Positions 1 to 9,134 of a stretch of DNA of 58,758 nt are shown piece by piece. Position 1 is the first letter of the stretch. The number at the start of each line of letters is the position of its first letter. Source of the stretch: Tissierellia bacterium (GTDB taxonomy: Bacteria; Bacillota; Clostridia; Tissierellales; Sedimentibacteraceae); NCBI GenBank assembly GCA_012843025.1, contig DURT01000088.1, positions 1 to 58,758 of the forward strand, in the 5' to 3' direction. The translations under genes were made by a program, and so were the position numbers. The notes under the pieces were generated by a model that worked only from the letters and a program-made list of their open reading frames with translations, did not search any database and was not told the DNA's origin.

Positions 1-374
1 CTTCCAATTTCCCATTTAATTCCTTTTTCCTTATTCCTTACTTCCTAAAGTCCTTTCATTCCTCAATTTTTAGGGCAAAAAATGAAAATAAAGTGCTTTT
101 AGGATTGAGGGTTAAGGGGGAAGGGTTAAGGAGAGATTTTATCCATTTTTCATTCCATTTTCTTTTCCATTCAATCTTCTAATCCATTGATTTTTCTGGC
201 TTTTAGCCTTATTCCTTGTTCCTTATCCCTTAAAACTTCTAAACAAAAAAAATGGCTTACAGGGCTTTTCTTCTCCCTAATAAACCATGTTTTCTAATAC
301 TACTTTATTTACCCCGTTTCATACATTTGAAAAATGAAAGGAGTTTATTTGGTTTATACAATTTACTTCATGTC
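1..374. other. Gene-free, strongly strand-biased pyrimidine-rich spacer
   Basis: No convincing gene lies here. The + strand is dominated by pyrimidine runs built from variants of TTCCTTA (around 20-60 and 205-232), interrupted at about 102-137 by a purine-rich stretch (GGATTGAGG, GTTAAGGGGG, AAGGGTTAAGG) that is roughly complementary to them. The region could therefore fold back on itself or form unusual purine/pyrimidine DNA. The 99-codon open frame at 252-551 overlaps recR on the other strand and is a shadow. A short inverted repeat (TTTCAT...ATGAAA, about 318-341) lies 3' of recR but has no clear T-tract. Confidence 0.5.
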
Positions 375-971
375 TTACATTTCTCTTCTGCCTTCCATGG
401 CTCGCATGAGGGTAACTTCATCAGCGTACTCGATGTCTCCGCCTACGGGAATACCGTGGGCTATACGGGTTACTTTGATTCCCATGGGCTTGATAAGCCG
501 GGATATGTAAACTGCTGTTGCTTCACCTTCTATGGTAGGATTTGTTGCTAATATGACTTCCTTTACATCTGAATTCATTCTTGATACTAAATTTTTTATA
601 TTTATATCATCAGGTCCTATGCCATCGAGAGGTGAAATGGTACCATGAAGAACATGGTAGACGCCCTTGTATTCCTTGGTACGCTCCATGGCTGCAATAT
701 CCCTTACATCCTCCACTACACAAATAGTGGAAGCATCCCTTTTTGTATTGTTGCAAATGCTGCACAGTTCTCCCTCAGTAAGGTTTCCACACTGTTTGCA
801 GTGTTTTGTATATTTTTTTGCATTGACTATTGCTTTTGCCAATTCCACCACATCGCTGCCCTTCATGTCCAAGATATGAAAGGCAAGGCGCTGAGCAGAT
901 TTTCTGCCTATTCCCGGAAGCTTTGACAGCTCTTCTATAAGCTTTGTAATAGGCGCTGTATAATTTTCCAT
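375..971 (-). CDS. recR: Recombination mediator RecR
   Basis: RecR works with RecF and RecO to load RecA on gapped DNA in the cytoplasm. The 198-residue product has the family length. It shows a helix-hairpin-helix region near residues 10-32 ([14 protein letters not shown]), a four-cysteine zinc finger at C58, C61, C70 and C73, and a Toprim domain from about residue 80 to 175 with the acidic pair in VVEDVRD. The start codon overlaps the last base of the upstream ybaB stop codon, so the two are translationally coupled. The order dnaX-ybaB-recR is a conserved bacterial cluster. Identification is secure. Confidence 0.97.
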   Translation of the reverse strand: MENYTAPITKLIEELSKLPGIGRKSAQRLAFHILDMKGSDVVELAKAIVNAKKYTKHCKQCGNLTEGELCSICNNTKRDASTICVVEDVRDIAAMERTKEYKGVYHVLHGTISPLDGIGPDDINIKNLVSRMNSDVKEVILATNPTIEGEATAVYISRLIKPMGIKVTRIAHGIPVGGDIEYADEVTLMRAMEGRREM

Positions 972-1321
972 TACATTAACCCTGGAATATTTACTCCGCC
1001 AGTAACTTTTTTCATTTCACTTTCCATCATTTCATCGGCCTTTCTGAAGGCTTCATTGATTGCTGCCACAATCATATCTTCAAGCATTTCCACATCGTCT
1101 TCGTCTACAACTTCCGGATCAATTTTTAGTTCTAACATTTCTTTCTTTCCGTTAACTTTAACTGTGACAGCTCCTCCTCCAGAAGTAGCCTCTACTTCTC
1201 TTTCCTCAAGCTCTTTCTGCATTTCTTCCATCTGTTTCTGCATTTTTTGAATCTGCTTCATCATATTGTTCATGCCACCGGGCATGCCCATGCCCTTGGG
1301 CAGTCTTCTACCTTTTGCCAT
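971..1321 (-). CDS. YbaB/EbfC nucleoid-associated protein
   Basis: Small DNA-binding nucleoid protein of the YbaB/EbfC family, 116 residues, usually a dimer. The N-terminus is rich in Met, Gly and Gln ([17 protein letters not shown]) and leads into a charged coiled-coil helix (about residues 20-45). The central segment carries the family pattern of glycine-rich [11 protein letters not shown] followed by [16 protein letters not shown]. An AGGAGG ribosome binding site lies just before the ATG. It sits between dnaX (2-base gap) and recR (1-base overlap), the standard arrangement. Confidence 0.95.
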   Translation of the reverse strand: MAKGRRLPKGMGMPGGMNNMMKQIQKMQKQMEEMQKELEEREVEATSGGGAVTVKVNGKKEMLELKIDPEVVDEDDVEMLEDMIVAAINEAFRKADEMMESEMKKVTGGVNIPGLM

Positions 1322-1323
1322 TT

Positions 1324-3000
1324 TTAGTCCTCCTGTTTAAATTCAACTATTTCTCCAAATTCATTTTTTAAATCTTCATATACATTTTCTATGGTGATTT
1401 TCGGTTTAGTCTTAACCAACTTTTCTCTCTTAGTTACAAATTCAACCTGGCAGTCCTCATTTACAAAACTACTTAATACTTCTCTAAACTTATCCTTATT
1501 TTTTGGCAGATTAGCAGCACTTATGTGAAAAGTGAACTTAGGGTCAAATTCAAATACCACCTTCTTATTTGTTACTTCTGCCAATTGGGACTCCCTTATA
1601 ATAGCTTGAAGGGCTACATTGTCTCTTCTTATTTCTTTTAGTATTGTCTGCCAGTTCTCCTGTATTGCATTATAAATCTCTTCATCGCTTTTGTTTTCAA
1701 ATTCTTTCTTTTCTACAGGCTTTTGAATGAGTTCTTCCTTTTTTTCTGTAATTTCTTTAGGTCTATTTACTGGTTTTGGTTTATATTTATTTTCAGAAGA
1801 TATTTTTTTCTCTTCATCCTGTTTTATTTGAATAGCTGGAGGTTGGTAGTTACCTTGTAACCTTTGCTCCAACTCATCAATTCTTTTTATAAGTGCTTCT
1901 AAGTCTACATAACTGATATTATGGAGCATTTTTATTAGCTTTGTTTCCAAAAGAACTCTGGGATTTAAGGCCCTCTTACATTCTGCCTGGGCAGTTGATA
2001 AATCCTCTATTATTTTCACTACTTCATCAACAGATATTTTACTGCTTAATTTTTTTAGTTCCTCAGCTTCATCTTCAGAAATTCTCATAATATTATCGAA
2101 AGAATTTGTTGTTTTTATTATAAGAATATTTCTGAAACATATAATTAATTCATCTAAAAAGTAGGTAAGTTCTTTTCCGCTGTTTAAAATATCGTCTACC
2201 AAGGTCATGGTTTTTTCAATATTTTTATCAATAATTAAATTTGCTGCCTCTGTAATAACCTGGTAATTTACTGTTCCCAATAAATTTACTACCGTTTCAT
2301 AATTAACTCCATCCTCATTAAAAGATATGCATCTGTCCAATATACTTTGGGCATCTCTCATGGCTCCTTCTGAATTTGCAGCAATGAGTTTAAGTGCCTT
2401 TTCTTCATATTTTATATTTAGTTCCTGGCATATTTTCTTCAGACTTTCTACAATAATTTCAGAGCTAATTCTTTTTAAATCGAATCTTTGGCACCTGGAC
2501 AATATGGTAGCAGGTATTTTATGAGGCTCTGTTGTTGCAAGTATGAAAAGAAGATGTTTAGGTGGTTCTTCCAAGGTTTTAAGGAGTGCATTAAAAGCAC
2601 CCTTTGACAGCATGTGCACCTCATCAATTATATAAACCTTGTACTTACTTTTAACGGGAAGAAACTTCACTTTATCTCTTAACTCTCTAATATCTTCCAC
2701 ACCATTGTTGGATGCAGCATCCATTTCAATAACATCCATATTGTTTTCTTCTAAAATGCTTATGCAGCTTTCACATTCATTGCATGGATTACCGTCCTGG
2801 TTGTTCAAACAGTTTACAGCCCTGGAAAATATTTTGGCAGTAGATGTTTTCCCCGTACCTCTTATACCGCTAAAAAGATAAGCATGGGCTAAATTATTTG
2901 ACAGTATTTGATTTTTTAACGTCCTTGTTACATGCTCCTGACCTAGCACATCGTCAAAAGTTTTTGGACGAAATTTTCTGTATATTGCTTGATGAGACAT
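1324..3000 (-). CDS. dnaX: DNA polymerase III subunit gamma/tau
   Basis: Clamp-loader ATPase of DNA polymerase III, 558 residues from the chosen start. The frame extends upstream to 3081, but the ATG at 3000 has AGGTGG before it and gives the normal N-terminus [12 protein letters not shown]. Visible motifs are Walker A GIRGTGKT (residues 45-52), a zinc module with C64, C73, C76 and C79, Walker B IIDEVH (124-129) and the sensor SRC. Beyond residue 380 the sequence becomes lysine- and glutamate-rich and then enters the tau-specific C-terminal domain. A seven-A run at 1803-1809 could allow a shortened gamma-like product (see findings). It heads the dnaX-ybaB-recR operon. Confidence 0.97.
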   Translation of the reverse strand: MSHQAIYRKFRPKTFDDVLGQEHVTRTLKNQILSNNLAHAYLFSGIRGTGKTSTAKIFSRAVNCLNNQDGNPCNECESCISILEENNMDVIEMDAASNNGVEDIRELRDKVKFLPVKSKYKVYIIDEVHMLSKGAFNALLKTLEEPPKHLLFILATTEPHKIPATILSRCQRFDLKRISSEIIVESLKKICQELNIKYEEKALKLIAANSEGAMRDAQSILDRCISFNEDGVNYETVVNLLGTVNYQVITEAANLIIDKNIEKTMTLVDDILNSGKELTYFLDELIICFRNILIIKTTNSFDNIMRISEDEAEELKKLSSKISVDEVVKIIEDLSTAQAECKRALNPRVLLETKLIKMLHNISYVDLEALIKRIDELEQRLQGNYQPPAIQIKQDEEKKISSENKYKPKPVNRPKEITEKKEELIQKPVEKKEFENKSDEEIYNAIQENWQTILKEIRRDNVALQAIIRESQLAEVTNKKVVFEFDPKFTFHISAANLPKNKDKFREVLSSFVNEDCQVEFVTKREKLVKTKPKITIENVYEDLKNEFGEIVEFKQED

Positions 3001-3233
3001 TTTACCACCTGGTTCCGATATTTTTATAATTATAGCATAAATAAGGCTTTTAAACAACTGAGGAAGGTTGCCTTTAATCAAGTTCTGCTTTCATTATAAT
3101 CTACAGAGACTGTTTTATATGTTAATTTTTTTTAATATTTAGCCTGTTAAAGACGATGAATTCTCTAGGGGAATATGATAAAATTTATTTATAAGAAGGG
3201 AAATTATATTTCGTACTATTGAAGGAGATCACC

Positions 3234-3971
3234 ATGGATATTAAACAAATAAGAGATATAACTATTATTGATTTTGATGAAAATAAATACTTGGGAATTG
3301 CCTGTGATTCCTGTGGAGGTATAGGTTACAAGGAGCACGATGTGGTTAAAGCTTCACCTCAGCTTACGGCCTACCATACGGGGAAGGTGGTATTGGCAGA
3401 ATTATTGAGTATGGGATTTACACCTTTTATTTTGGCTGATGGATTGGCTGTTGAAATGAATGATACAGGCAAAAAGCTTATTGAAGGATTTAATGAAGTT
3501 TTGTCAAAGTTAAGCACGAAGGTTCACTTAACAGGAAGTACCGAAGAAAATATAAAGACGGTTCAAACTTCCATGGGTGTTACCTGCATAGGAATTTGTG
3601 AAAAAAGTAAGTTGAAATATAAGAAAACTTCAGCAGGTAGCTTAGGCCTATTAATAGGACTTCCCATGGTTGGTAATGAAGTATTAAACAATTTAGATAA
3701 AGTATTGGACATAGATGATTTTGAAAGATTATCCAATTGTAATTATGTTGAAGAAATGCTTCCGGTAGGTTCACGAGGAATTGAAGCGGAACTTAATGAT
3801 CTTTTAAAAGATAATGGTTTGGATTTTAAGTTTGAACAAAATTTAAATTTAGATTTAAAGAAGTCGGGAGGTCCTTCATGCAGCTGTATAGTTTCTATAG
3901 ATAAAAATAAAATAGACTTGTTAAAAAATATAGTTCACAAGCCTATAACAATCTTAGGTGAGTTCAGGTAA
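3234..3971 (+). CDS. PurM/AIR-synthase-like protein, candidate alpha-ribazole kinase (CblS-like)
   Basis: A 245-residue protein of the AIR synthase-related (PurM-like) ATP-binding superfamily. The N-terminal part has a glycine-rich ACDSCGGIG followed by KEHD and a helix containing GKVVLAELLSMG, and the C-terminus has GGPSCSCIVSI. Listeria CblS, an alpha-ribazole kinase used in cobamide lower-ligand salvage, belongs to this family. I infer that role here because a CblT-like ECF component and several corrinoid enzymes occur in the same window, but not next to it. The start is the ATG at 3234, eight bases after AAGGAG. A TTG 15 bases upstream also opens the frame but would lie before the ribosome binding site. 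It is a single gene on the + strand. Confidence 0.6.
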   Translation: MDIKQIRDITIIDFDENKYLGIACDSCGGIGYKEHDVVKASPQLTAYHTGKVVLAELLSMGFTPFILADGLAVEMNDTGKKLIEGFNEVLSKLSTKVHLTGSTEENIKTVQTSMGVTCIGICEKSKLKYKKTSAGSLGLLIGLPMVGNEVLNNLDKVLDIDDFERLSNCNYVEEMLPVGSRGIEAELNDLLKDNGLDFKFEQNLNLDLKKSGGPSCSCIVSIDKNKIDLLKNIVHKPITILGEFR

Positions 3972-3976
3972 ACTAA

Positions 3977-4010
3977 AAGGCAATTTTTGCACTATGCTAA
4001 AAATTGCCTT
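3977..4010. terminator. Hairpin between convergent candidate cblS and rpmE
   Basis: A 12-bp inverted repeat (AAGGCAATTTTT and its complement) with a 10-base loop lies between the stop of the + strand gene and the stop of rpmE. On the minus strand it is followed by TTTTAGTTT, so it should terminate rpmE. It may also act on the + strand, where the T-tract is weak. Confidence 0.8.
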
Positions 4011-4015
4011 GAAGT

Positions 4016-4216
4016 TTAATCTAAGTTGTATTTCTTCTTAAATCTGTCTACTCTACCGCCCTTATCAACAAACTTTTGCTTGCCTGTGAAGAAGGGGTGG
4101 CATTCTGAACAAATTTCAACTCTGATTTCGTCTAAAACGGAACCTGTTTCAAATGTATTTCCACATGCACATCTTACAGTTACAGTTTTATATTCTGGAT
4201 GTAATCCTTTTTTCAT
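4016..4216 (-). CDS. rpmE: 50S ribosomal protein L31, zinc-binding type
   Basis: Component of the large ribosomal subunit, 66 residues. It starts MKKGLHPEY, the classical L31 N-terminus, and retains the zinc-ribbon cysteines in VRCACGN and CSECHPF, so it is the zinc-containing (C+) paralogue. The start is the ATG at 4216, preceded by AGAGGTG. A GTG nine bases upstream falls inside that ribosome binding site. It lies downstream of rho on the same strand, a gene pairing common in Firmicutes. Confidence 0.96.
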   Translation of the reverse strand: MKKGLHPEYKTVTVRCACGNTFETGSVLDEIRVEICSECHPFFTGKQKFVDKGGRVDRFKKKYNLD

Positions 4217-4308
4217 AGCGTTCACCTCTTTCTCGATCTATATGAATATATAATCTTCAAATTACCTACAGAATTATATCACAGGGTTTTATATAATACA
4301 ATATTTTT

Positions 4309-5715
4309 TTAATAATTCCTTTCATTAAGATCGGATTTTATTTTTTCAAGATTTAAAAATTGTGCCGTTTGTTTTATAAATTCGTCATTAGTCTTATATT
4401 TCAGAAGTCCATCAATTATTCTTTCTGTAACATCTGCAACAGGAAAGTTGCTCATTGCTTTTCTTAATTGCCAAATTGTCTGTAACTCTTCAGGGGTAAG
4501 GAGTAATTCTTCTCTTCTGGTGCCGGATTTATTAATATCAATAGCAGGAAATACTCTTTTTTCTGATAGCTTTCTGTCTAAGTGGATTTCCATATTGCCT
4601 GTTCCCTTAAATTCTTCAAATATTAAGTCGTCCATTTTGCTACCGGTTTCAATTAAGGCACTGGCAAGTATGGTGAGACTTCCTCCGTTTTCTATATTCC
4701 TTGCAGCACCGAAAAATCTCTTAGGTCCATATAAAGCTCCCGGGTCCAACCCTCCTGACAAAGTTCTTCCTGTGGGAGTAATAGTTAAATTGTAGGCTCT
4801 TGCAAGTCTTGTAATACTGTCTAGTAGAATAACCACATCTTTTCCGTGTTCCACCAATCTTTTAGCCCTGTCTAAAACCATTTCTGCAACCTTTATATGA
4901 TTTTTAGGCAGTTCATCAAAAGTGGAATAAACAACATCCCCTTTAACGCTTCTTTTCATATCTGTAACTTCTTCAGGACGTTCATCAATTAAAAGCATGA
5001 TTATTTCAATTTCAGGATAGTTTTCCGCAATACTGTTGGCAATGTTTTTCAAGATTGTTGTTTTTCCTGCTTTCGGCGGCGCAACAATCATACCTCTTTG
5101 TCCTCTTCCTATAGGTGCTATCAAATCAATTATTCTCATGCTAATATCTATGGGGGATATTTCTAATTTTATTCTTTCATTAGGGTAAATGGGGATGAGA
5201 GTGTCGAAATCTTTTCTATATTTAGAAGATTCAGGATTTTCATCATTTATTTCATTTACATAAAGCAGTGCTTTAAATTTTTCTCCTTGTTTGGGAGGTC
5301 TGGTAATACCTGAAATTTTATCTCCCGTTTTCATATGGAATCTTCTAATTTGAGAAGGGGATATGTATACATCCTCGTCGCTGGTTAGATAATTTTGGGT
5401 TCTTAAAAATCCGTAACCATCTGGGTGGGTTTCAAGAATACCGGATACTTGTTCCGATTCTCCGCCTCCAGCCTCTAATTCCTCAACTATCTTTTCAGGT
5501 AATGTTATTTTTTCTTCTTCTATTTCTATGGGTTCTGGGGATATTTCTTCTATTTTTTCTGTTGTAAGATTAACATCTTCTAATTTTTCAATTAAATTAT
5601 CTATCTCATCTAATTTTTTTATTAATTCTTCTTTTTTATATTTATAGGCATCCCGTATACCGTTTAATTTCGCCAAATCTTTCAATTCAGAAAGTTTTAA
5701 TTTTGTTAAATCCAT
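4309..5715 (-). CDS. rho: Transcription termination factor Rho
   Basis: Hexameric RNA-dependent ATPase that ends transcription at Rho-dependent sites. The 468-residue protein has the Rho N-terminal helical domain (residues 1-40, [15 protein letters not shown]), an acidic linker (about 40-85), a cold-shock-like RNA-binding domain (about 90-155, with GYGFLR and DVYIS), and the ATPase core with Walker A APPKAGKT (213-220), [12 protein letters not shown] and the Q- and R-loop region. The start ATG at 5715 follows AAGGAGG. The upstream ATG at 5730 would precede the ribosome binding site. The acidic insert is longer than in E. coli Rho, as in many Gram-positive homologues. Confidence 0.97.
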   Translation of the reverse strand: MDLTKLKLSELKDLAKLNGIRDAYKYKKEELIKKLDEIDNLIEKLEDVNLTTEKIEEISPEPIEIEEEKITLPEKIVEELEAGGGESEQVSGILETHPDGYGFLRTQNYLTSDEDVYISPSQIRRFHMKTGDKISGITRPPKQGEKFKALLYVNEINDENPESSKYRKDFDTLIPIYPNERIKLEISPIDISMRIIDLIAPIGRGQRGMIVAPPKAGKTTILKNIANSIAENYPEIEIIMLLIDERPEEVTDMKRSVKGDVVYSTFDELPKNHIKVAEMVLDRAKRLVEHGKDVVILLDSITRLARAYNLTITPTGRTLSGGLDPGALYGPKRFFGAARNIENGGSLTILASALIETGSKMDDLIFEEFKGTGNMEIHLDRKLSEKRVFPAIDINKSGTRREELLLTPEELQTIWQLRKAMSNFPVADVTERIIDGLLKYKTNDEFIKQTAQFLNLEKIKSDLNERNY

Positions 5716-5861
5716 AAAGCCTCCTTGCATCTAATCTATGTAATCTATATGGGGGAAAAACAGATGAGTTCATGGCAGGTGTAAGTAGATGTTTAAATAC
5801 TATCATTTTACAATCTTTTAGTCAAGAACTTAATTATAATGTTTTCCTTAATAGTTACGAT

Positions 5862-5908
5862 TTGTTAATTTGTTAACTATTGATTTGTTTTAGTTTTTCT
5901 TATACTAT
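5862..5908 (+). promoter_or_regulatory. Rex-like operator plus sigma-A promoter of the sensory hydrogenase operon
   Basis: Bases 5862-5879 read TTGTTAA-4-TTAACTA and match the clostridial Rex (NADH/NAD+ sensor) consensus TTGTTAAnnnnTTAACAA at 13 of 14 defined positions. It abuts a promoter with -35 TTGATT (5880-5885), a 17-base spacer and -10 TACTAT (5903-5908). The first gene starts 32 bases further on, behind GAGGTG. The match is seen directly; Rex binding is inferred. Confidence 0.65.
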
Positions 5909-5940
5909 ATAAGTAAGAGATTATATAACCGAGGTGTAAA

Positions 5941-6186
5941 ATGACTGAACTAAAAGTTTGCGTAGGCAGTGCATGTCATTTAAAAGGTTCTTATGATGTA
6001 ATAGAAATTTTTAAATACTTAATAAAGAACAGAAATGTCGACCATTTGGTTGAGCTTAAGGCTGCCTTTTGTCTTGGTCATTGCACTGAAGCTGTATCGG
6101 TAAGTTTGGACGGAAAAATATATTCAGTAAATCCTGATAATGCGGAAATTTTTTTTGATGAATACGTTATGACCAAAGTGAGGTAG
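5941..6186 (+). CDS. Thioredoxin-like [2Fe-2S] protein (NuoE-like), hydrogenase operon
   Basis: An 81-residue thioredoxin-fold ferredoxin like the C-terminal part of NuoE/HydC. It has the four cysteines expected for a 2Fe-2S cluster: C7 and C12 in CVGSAC, and two more in the CLGHC element. It would pass electrons to or from its neighbours in the cytoplasm. It is the first gene of a three-gene operon. The next gene starts two bases after its stop, and the pair is followed by a phosphatase. Small NuoE-like partners of this kind accompany group C (HydS) hydrogenases. Confidence 0.85.
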   Translation: MTELKVCVGSACHLKGSYDVIEIFKYLIKNRNVDHLVELKAAFCLGHCTEAVSVSLDGKIYSVNPDNAEIFFDEYVMTKVR

Positions 6187-6188
6187 TT

Positions 6189-7898
6189 ATGAAAATACTT
6201 GACTTTTATCCTACAAATTGCAAGAATTGTTACAAATGCGTGAGAAATTGTGCCGTTAAAGCAATAAAAATGATTGATGATCAGGCTCAAATTGTGGAGG
6301 AAAAATGTATTGCATGCGGTAATTGTTTCTTAGTATGTCCACAAAATGCGAGAAATATCCACAGTGATCTGGAAAATGTGGAAAATGCCTTCTCTCAAGG
6401 TAAGAAAATAATAGTATCCATTGCTCCTTCCTACTTGGGAGTTTATGATGAACCTTACAAACTTATATCCGTGCTGAAATATTTGGGTGTTTCCTTGGTT
6501 GAAGAAACAGCCATAGGGGCGGAACAAGTTACAAAACTTTATGGAGAATATATTAAAACAACCAAGGAAAAAAACGCCATTACCACCTGTTGTCCGACGG
6601 TGAATATGACTATACAAAATTATTACCCCGATCTTATAAAATACTTAATTCCAATTGACTCCCCCATGATTGCCCACTGTAAAATGATTAGAAAACGACA
6701 TAATGATGCTTATATAGTATTCTTGGGACCTTGTATATCTAAAAAATGTGAAGCTTATGGCTACCAGCTATCTGGTGTCATGGATGCAGTTATTTCCTTC
6801 GAAGAACTAGATAAGCTATTGGAAGCCAAAAATATAGATATATCCCAATTTGAAGAAAGCTATCCTGATTTAGAAGGAAATTACACAGGGAAGAAGTATC
6901 CATTGGAGTATGGTATTTTGTCAGGAATTAGCAGTATTGTAGAAGCAAGTAAGTTTACTCCTTTTGCAATATCAGGCATAGATAATTTAAGAGGTGCCTT
7001 CGATGCCATGACTAAAGGAGAACTGACAAATGTACTAATCGAAGCTAACAGCTGTGATGGGGGTTGCATGGGAGGACCAGCGGTACCAAAGAGGAGCAAA
7101 AATATATATGTAAGAAAAATTCATGCCCGAAAAAAAATCCAATCATTAAAGAATAATGAATATGAAAATTATACAGCAGAAGAAAAAAAATTAAATTATG
7201 TGAGAAAATTTAGGAATAAACAGTATATTCATCCTCCCTTCTCAGAAGAAGAAATTCGTAGTGTACTTGAGCAAACAGGCAAGCACAGTCCTGCTGATGA
7301 GTTAAATTGTGGAGCCTGCGGATATGATACATGCCGGGAAAAGGCTATATCTGTCTTGGAAGGATTGTCTCATCCTCAAATGTGTATGCCCTATATGCGC
7401 AGTGAAGCAGAAAAAATATCAAATATATATTTTGAATACTCTCCCAGTATAATTGTAATTGTTGATTTGAATCTTAACATACTAGACTTAAATCCCGTGG
7501 GAGAAAAAACTTTTAATGTTGATGTCAGCACCATTAAGGGCAAAGCCCTTTCCACCATTATGCCGGACAATGATTTTAAACATGTGTTAAAAACTGAAGA
7601 AAGTATGGTGGGGCGAAAAATAAAACTTGATAAGTACGGTTTAATTGTATTCCAGCGTATTATATACCTGCCTAAAAATAAAATATTGTTTGGCATATTA
7701 AATGACATTACTGATGATGAACTTAAAAAGCAACAAATTATAAACTTTAAATTAAATACATTAGAAACTGCCGACAATGTAATTGAAAAACAGATGCGGG
7801 TTGCCCAGGAGATAGCAGGACTCTTAGGTGAAACTACTGCTGAAACAAAAGCTGCCTTATTAAAGCTGAAAAAAGTTGTTTTAGAGGAAAATGAATGA
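6189..7898 (+). CDS. Sensory [FeFe]-hydrogenase (group C/HydS-like) with PAS domain
   Basis: A 569-residue protein. The N-terminus has a two-[4Fe-4S] ferredoxin domain (C11, C14, C17, C21 and C40, C43, C46, C50). The hydrogenase core has divergent but complete H-cluster ligands: TTCCPTV (C134, C135), GPCISK (C182) and SCDGGCMGG (C289, C293). A further [4Fe-4S] module with CGACGYDTC and a last Cys in MCMP follows (residues 374-399), then a PAS domain from about 415 to 530. This domain order is that of HydS/HfsB-type sensory hydrogenases rather than bulk H2 producers. It shares an operon with the 2Fe-2S protein upstream and overlaps the SpoIIE-like phosphatase downstream by four bases. I infer that it senses H2 or redox state and signals through the phosphatase. 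Confidence 0.87.
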   Translation: MKILDFYPTNCKNCYKCVRNCAVKAIKMIDDQAQIVEEKCIACGNCFLVCPQNARNIHSDLENVENAFSQGKKIIVSIAPSYLGVYDEPYKLISVLKYLGVSLVEETAIGAEQVTKLYGEYIKTTKEKNAITTCCPTVNMTIQNYYPDLIKYLIPIDSPMIAHCKMIRKRHNDAYIVFLGPCISKKCEAYGYQLSGVMDAVISFEELDKLLEAKNIDISQFEESYPDLEGNYTGKKYPLEYGILSGISSIVEASKFTPFAISGIDNLRGAFDAMTKGELTNVLIEANSCDGGCMGGPAVPKRSKNIYVRKIHARKKIQSLKNNEYENYTAEEKKLNYVRKFRNKQYIHPPFSEEEIRSVLEQTGKHSPADELNCGACGYDTCREKAISVLEGLSHPQMCMPYMRSEAEKISNIYFEYSPSIIVIVDLNLNILDLNPVGEKTFNVDVSTIKGKALSTIMPDNDFKHVLKTEESMVGRKIKLDKYGLIVFQRIIYLPKNKILFGILNDITDDELKKQQIINFKLNTLETADNVIEKQMRVAQEIAGLLGETTAETKAALLKLKKVVLEENE

Positions 7899-9064
7899 TG
7901 GAGTATTTCATTGACATTAATTATAAAAGTATAAATAAACATAATGAAGAATTGTGCGGAGACAAGGTAGAATATATTTATGATGATGAAGGTGTTATCA
8001 TTGTTATGTCCGATGGTTTAGGTAGCGGCGTAAAGGCAAACATATTGGCAACCATGACTACCAAGATTGCGGTAACCATGTTAAAGGAAGGAGCATCTAT
8101 AGACGATACCATTGAAACTATTATAAATACTTTACCAGAATGCAAAATTCGGAAATTGGCTTATTCCACCTTCACTATAATTAGAATCGATAAGGATAAC
8201 AATGCATATATTGCAGAATATGATAATCCCCCTTATTTTTATTATTCTTATAAGAGGAGTATTCCCGTTCCTAAGAAGGAGCGTATTATAGGAAATAAGA
8301 AAATCTACGAGTCCAATATTAAACTAAATCTTGGAGATGCAATATGCGTTGTAAGTGATGGTGCAATTCATGCGGGAATTGGACAAATGCTTAATTTGGG
8401 CTGGTCCTGGGATGAAATAAACGAGTATTTAAGGGAACTGAACAATGTAAATCGCTCAGCACAACTCATTAACGGAAACTTCATAGGAGTATGCAGCAAC
8501 CTATACAACAATCAACCAGGGGATGATACGACCATAGTGACCCTTAAAGTAAGAAAGCCGGAAATTATAGATATTTTCATTGGTCCTCCCGGGGACAAGA
8601 GCAAAGATAAATATCTTGGTGAAATTATGAGAAATAGTAATAATATTAAAATTATATGTGGCGGTACCACAGCTTTAATTGCAGAAAGGGAATTGGGACT
8701 GGAACTAGAAGTTGATATGGACTCCATGAGGGAGGATGTTCCTCCTATTGCCTATATGGAAGGCTTTGATTTAGTTACAGAGGGAGTTCTCACCTTGGGC
8801 AAAACCTTAGAGAATATAAAGAAATTAAATGATACAAGTTACGAAAATGTAATTGATAACAATGAGTATGACGGATGTTCCCTCCTAACAAAGTATTTGA
8901 CAGATATAGGAACTCATATTAATTTTTACTTAGGAAGTGCTGTTAATCCAGCACATCAAAATCCTAATTTCCCGGCAGATTTTAACATTAAGAAAAATAT
9001 AATCCATGGCATAATAAGTGAACTTAAAAAGGCAGGAAAAAAAATAAACGTAGTACATATATAG
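7895..9064 (+). CDS. SpoIIE-family (PP2C-type) serine/threonine phosphatase
   Basis: A 389-residue protein with the SpoIIE/PP2C fold. Metal-binding motifs are visible as MSDGLGSGVKA (about residues 38-48), VVSDGAIHAGIG and GDDTTIVTLKV (about 210-220). The segment after residue 230 (GPPGDKSKDKYLGE onward) is an additional conserved domain found in phosphatases linked to HydS hydrogenases; its role is unknown to me. The start overlaps the hydrogenase stop (ATGA), so synthesis is coupled. Most likely it is the output module that dephosphorylates an unknown anti-sigma-antagonist-like target. Confidence 0.85.
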   Translation: MMEYFIDINYKSINKHNEELCGDKVEYIYDDEGVIIVMSDGLGSGVKANILATMTTKIAVTMLKEGASIDDTIETIINTLPECKIRKLAYSTFTIIRIDKDNNAYIAEYDNPPYFYYSYKRSIPVPKKERIIGNKKIYESNIKLNLGDAICVVSDGAIHAGIGQMLNLGWSWDEINEYLRELNNVNRSAQLINGNFIGVCSNLYNNQPGDDTTIVTLKVRKPEIIDIFIGPPGDKSKDKYLGEIMRNSNNIKIICGGTTALIAERELGLELEVDMDSMREDVPPIAYMEGFDLVTEGVLTLGKTLENIKKLNDTSYENVIDNNEYDGCSLLTKYLTDIGTHINFYLGSAVNPAHQNPNFPADFNIKKNIIHGIISELKKAGKKINVVHI

Positions 9065-9127
9065 GAGACAACCTTTGTCCCCTATATATTGTGAAACCCT
9101 ACAGCAATCTTTATTGCCTTGTAGGGT
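9057..9127. terminator. Two hairpins between convergent phosphatase and glpX
   Basis: Hairpin one (9057-9089) pairs ATATATAGG.GACAA with TTGTC.CCTATATAT and includes the phosphatase stop codon. Hairpin two (9096-9127) pairs ACCCTACA.GCAAT with ATTGC..TGTAGGGT and lies just past the glpX stop. Together they separate the two convergent units. Neither has a long T-tract. Confidence 0.6.
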
Positions 9128-9134
9128 GGGATTC

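Noticed and set aside
3001-3233. SRP RNA or tRNA upstream of dnaX
   Set aside because: The stretch is AT-rich, without the conserved SRP helix or tRNA cloverleaf pattern.
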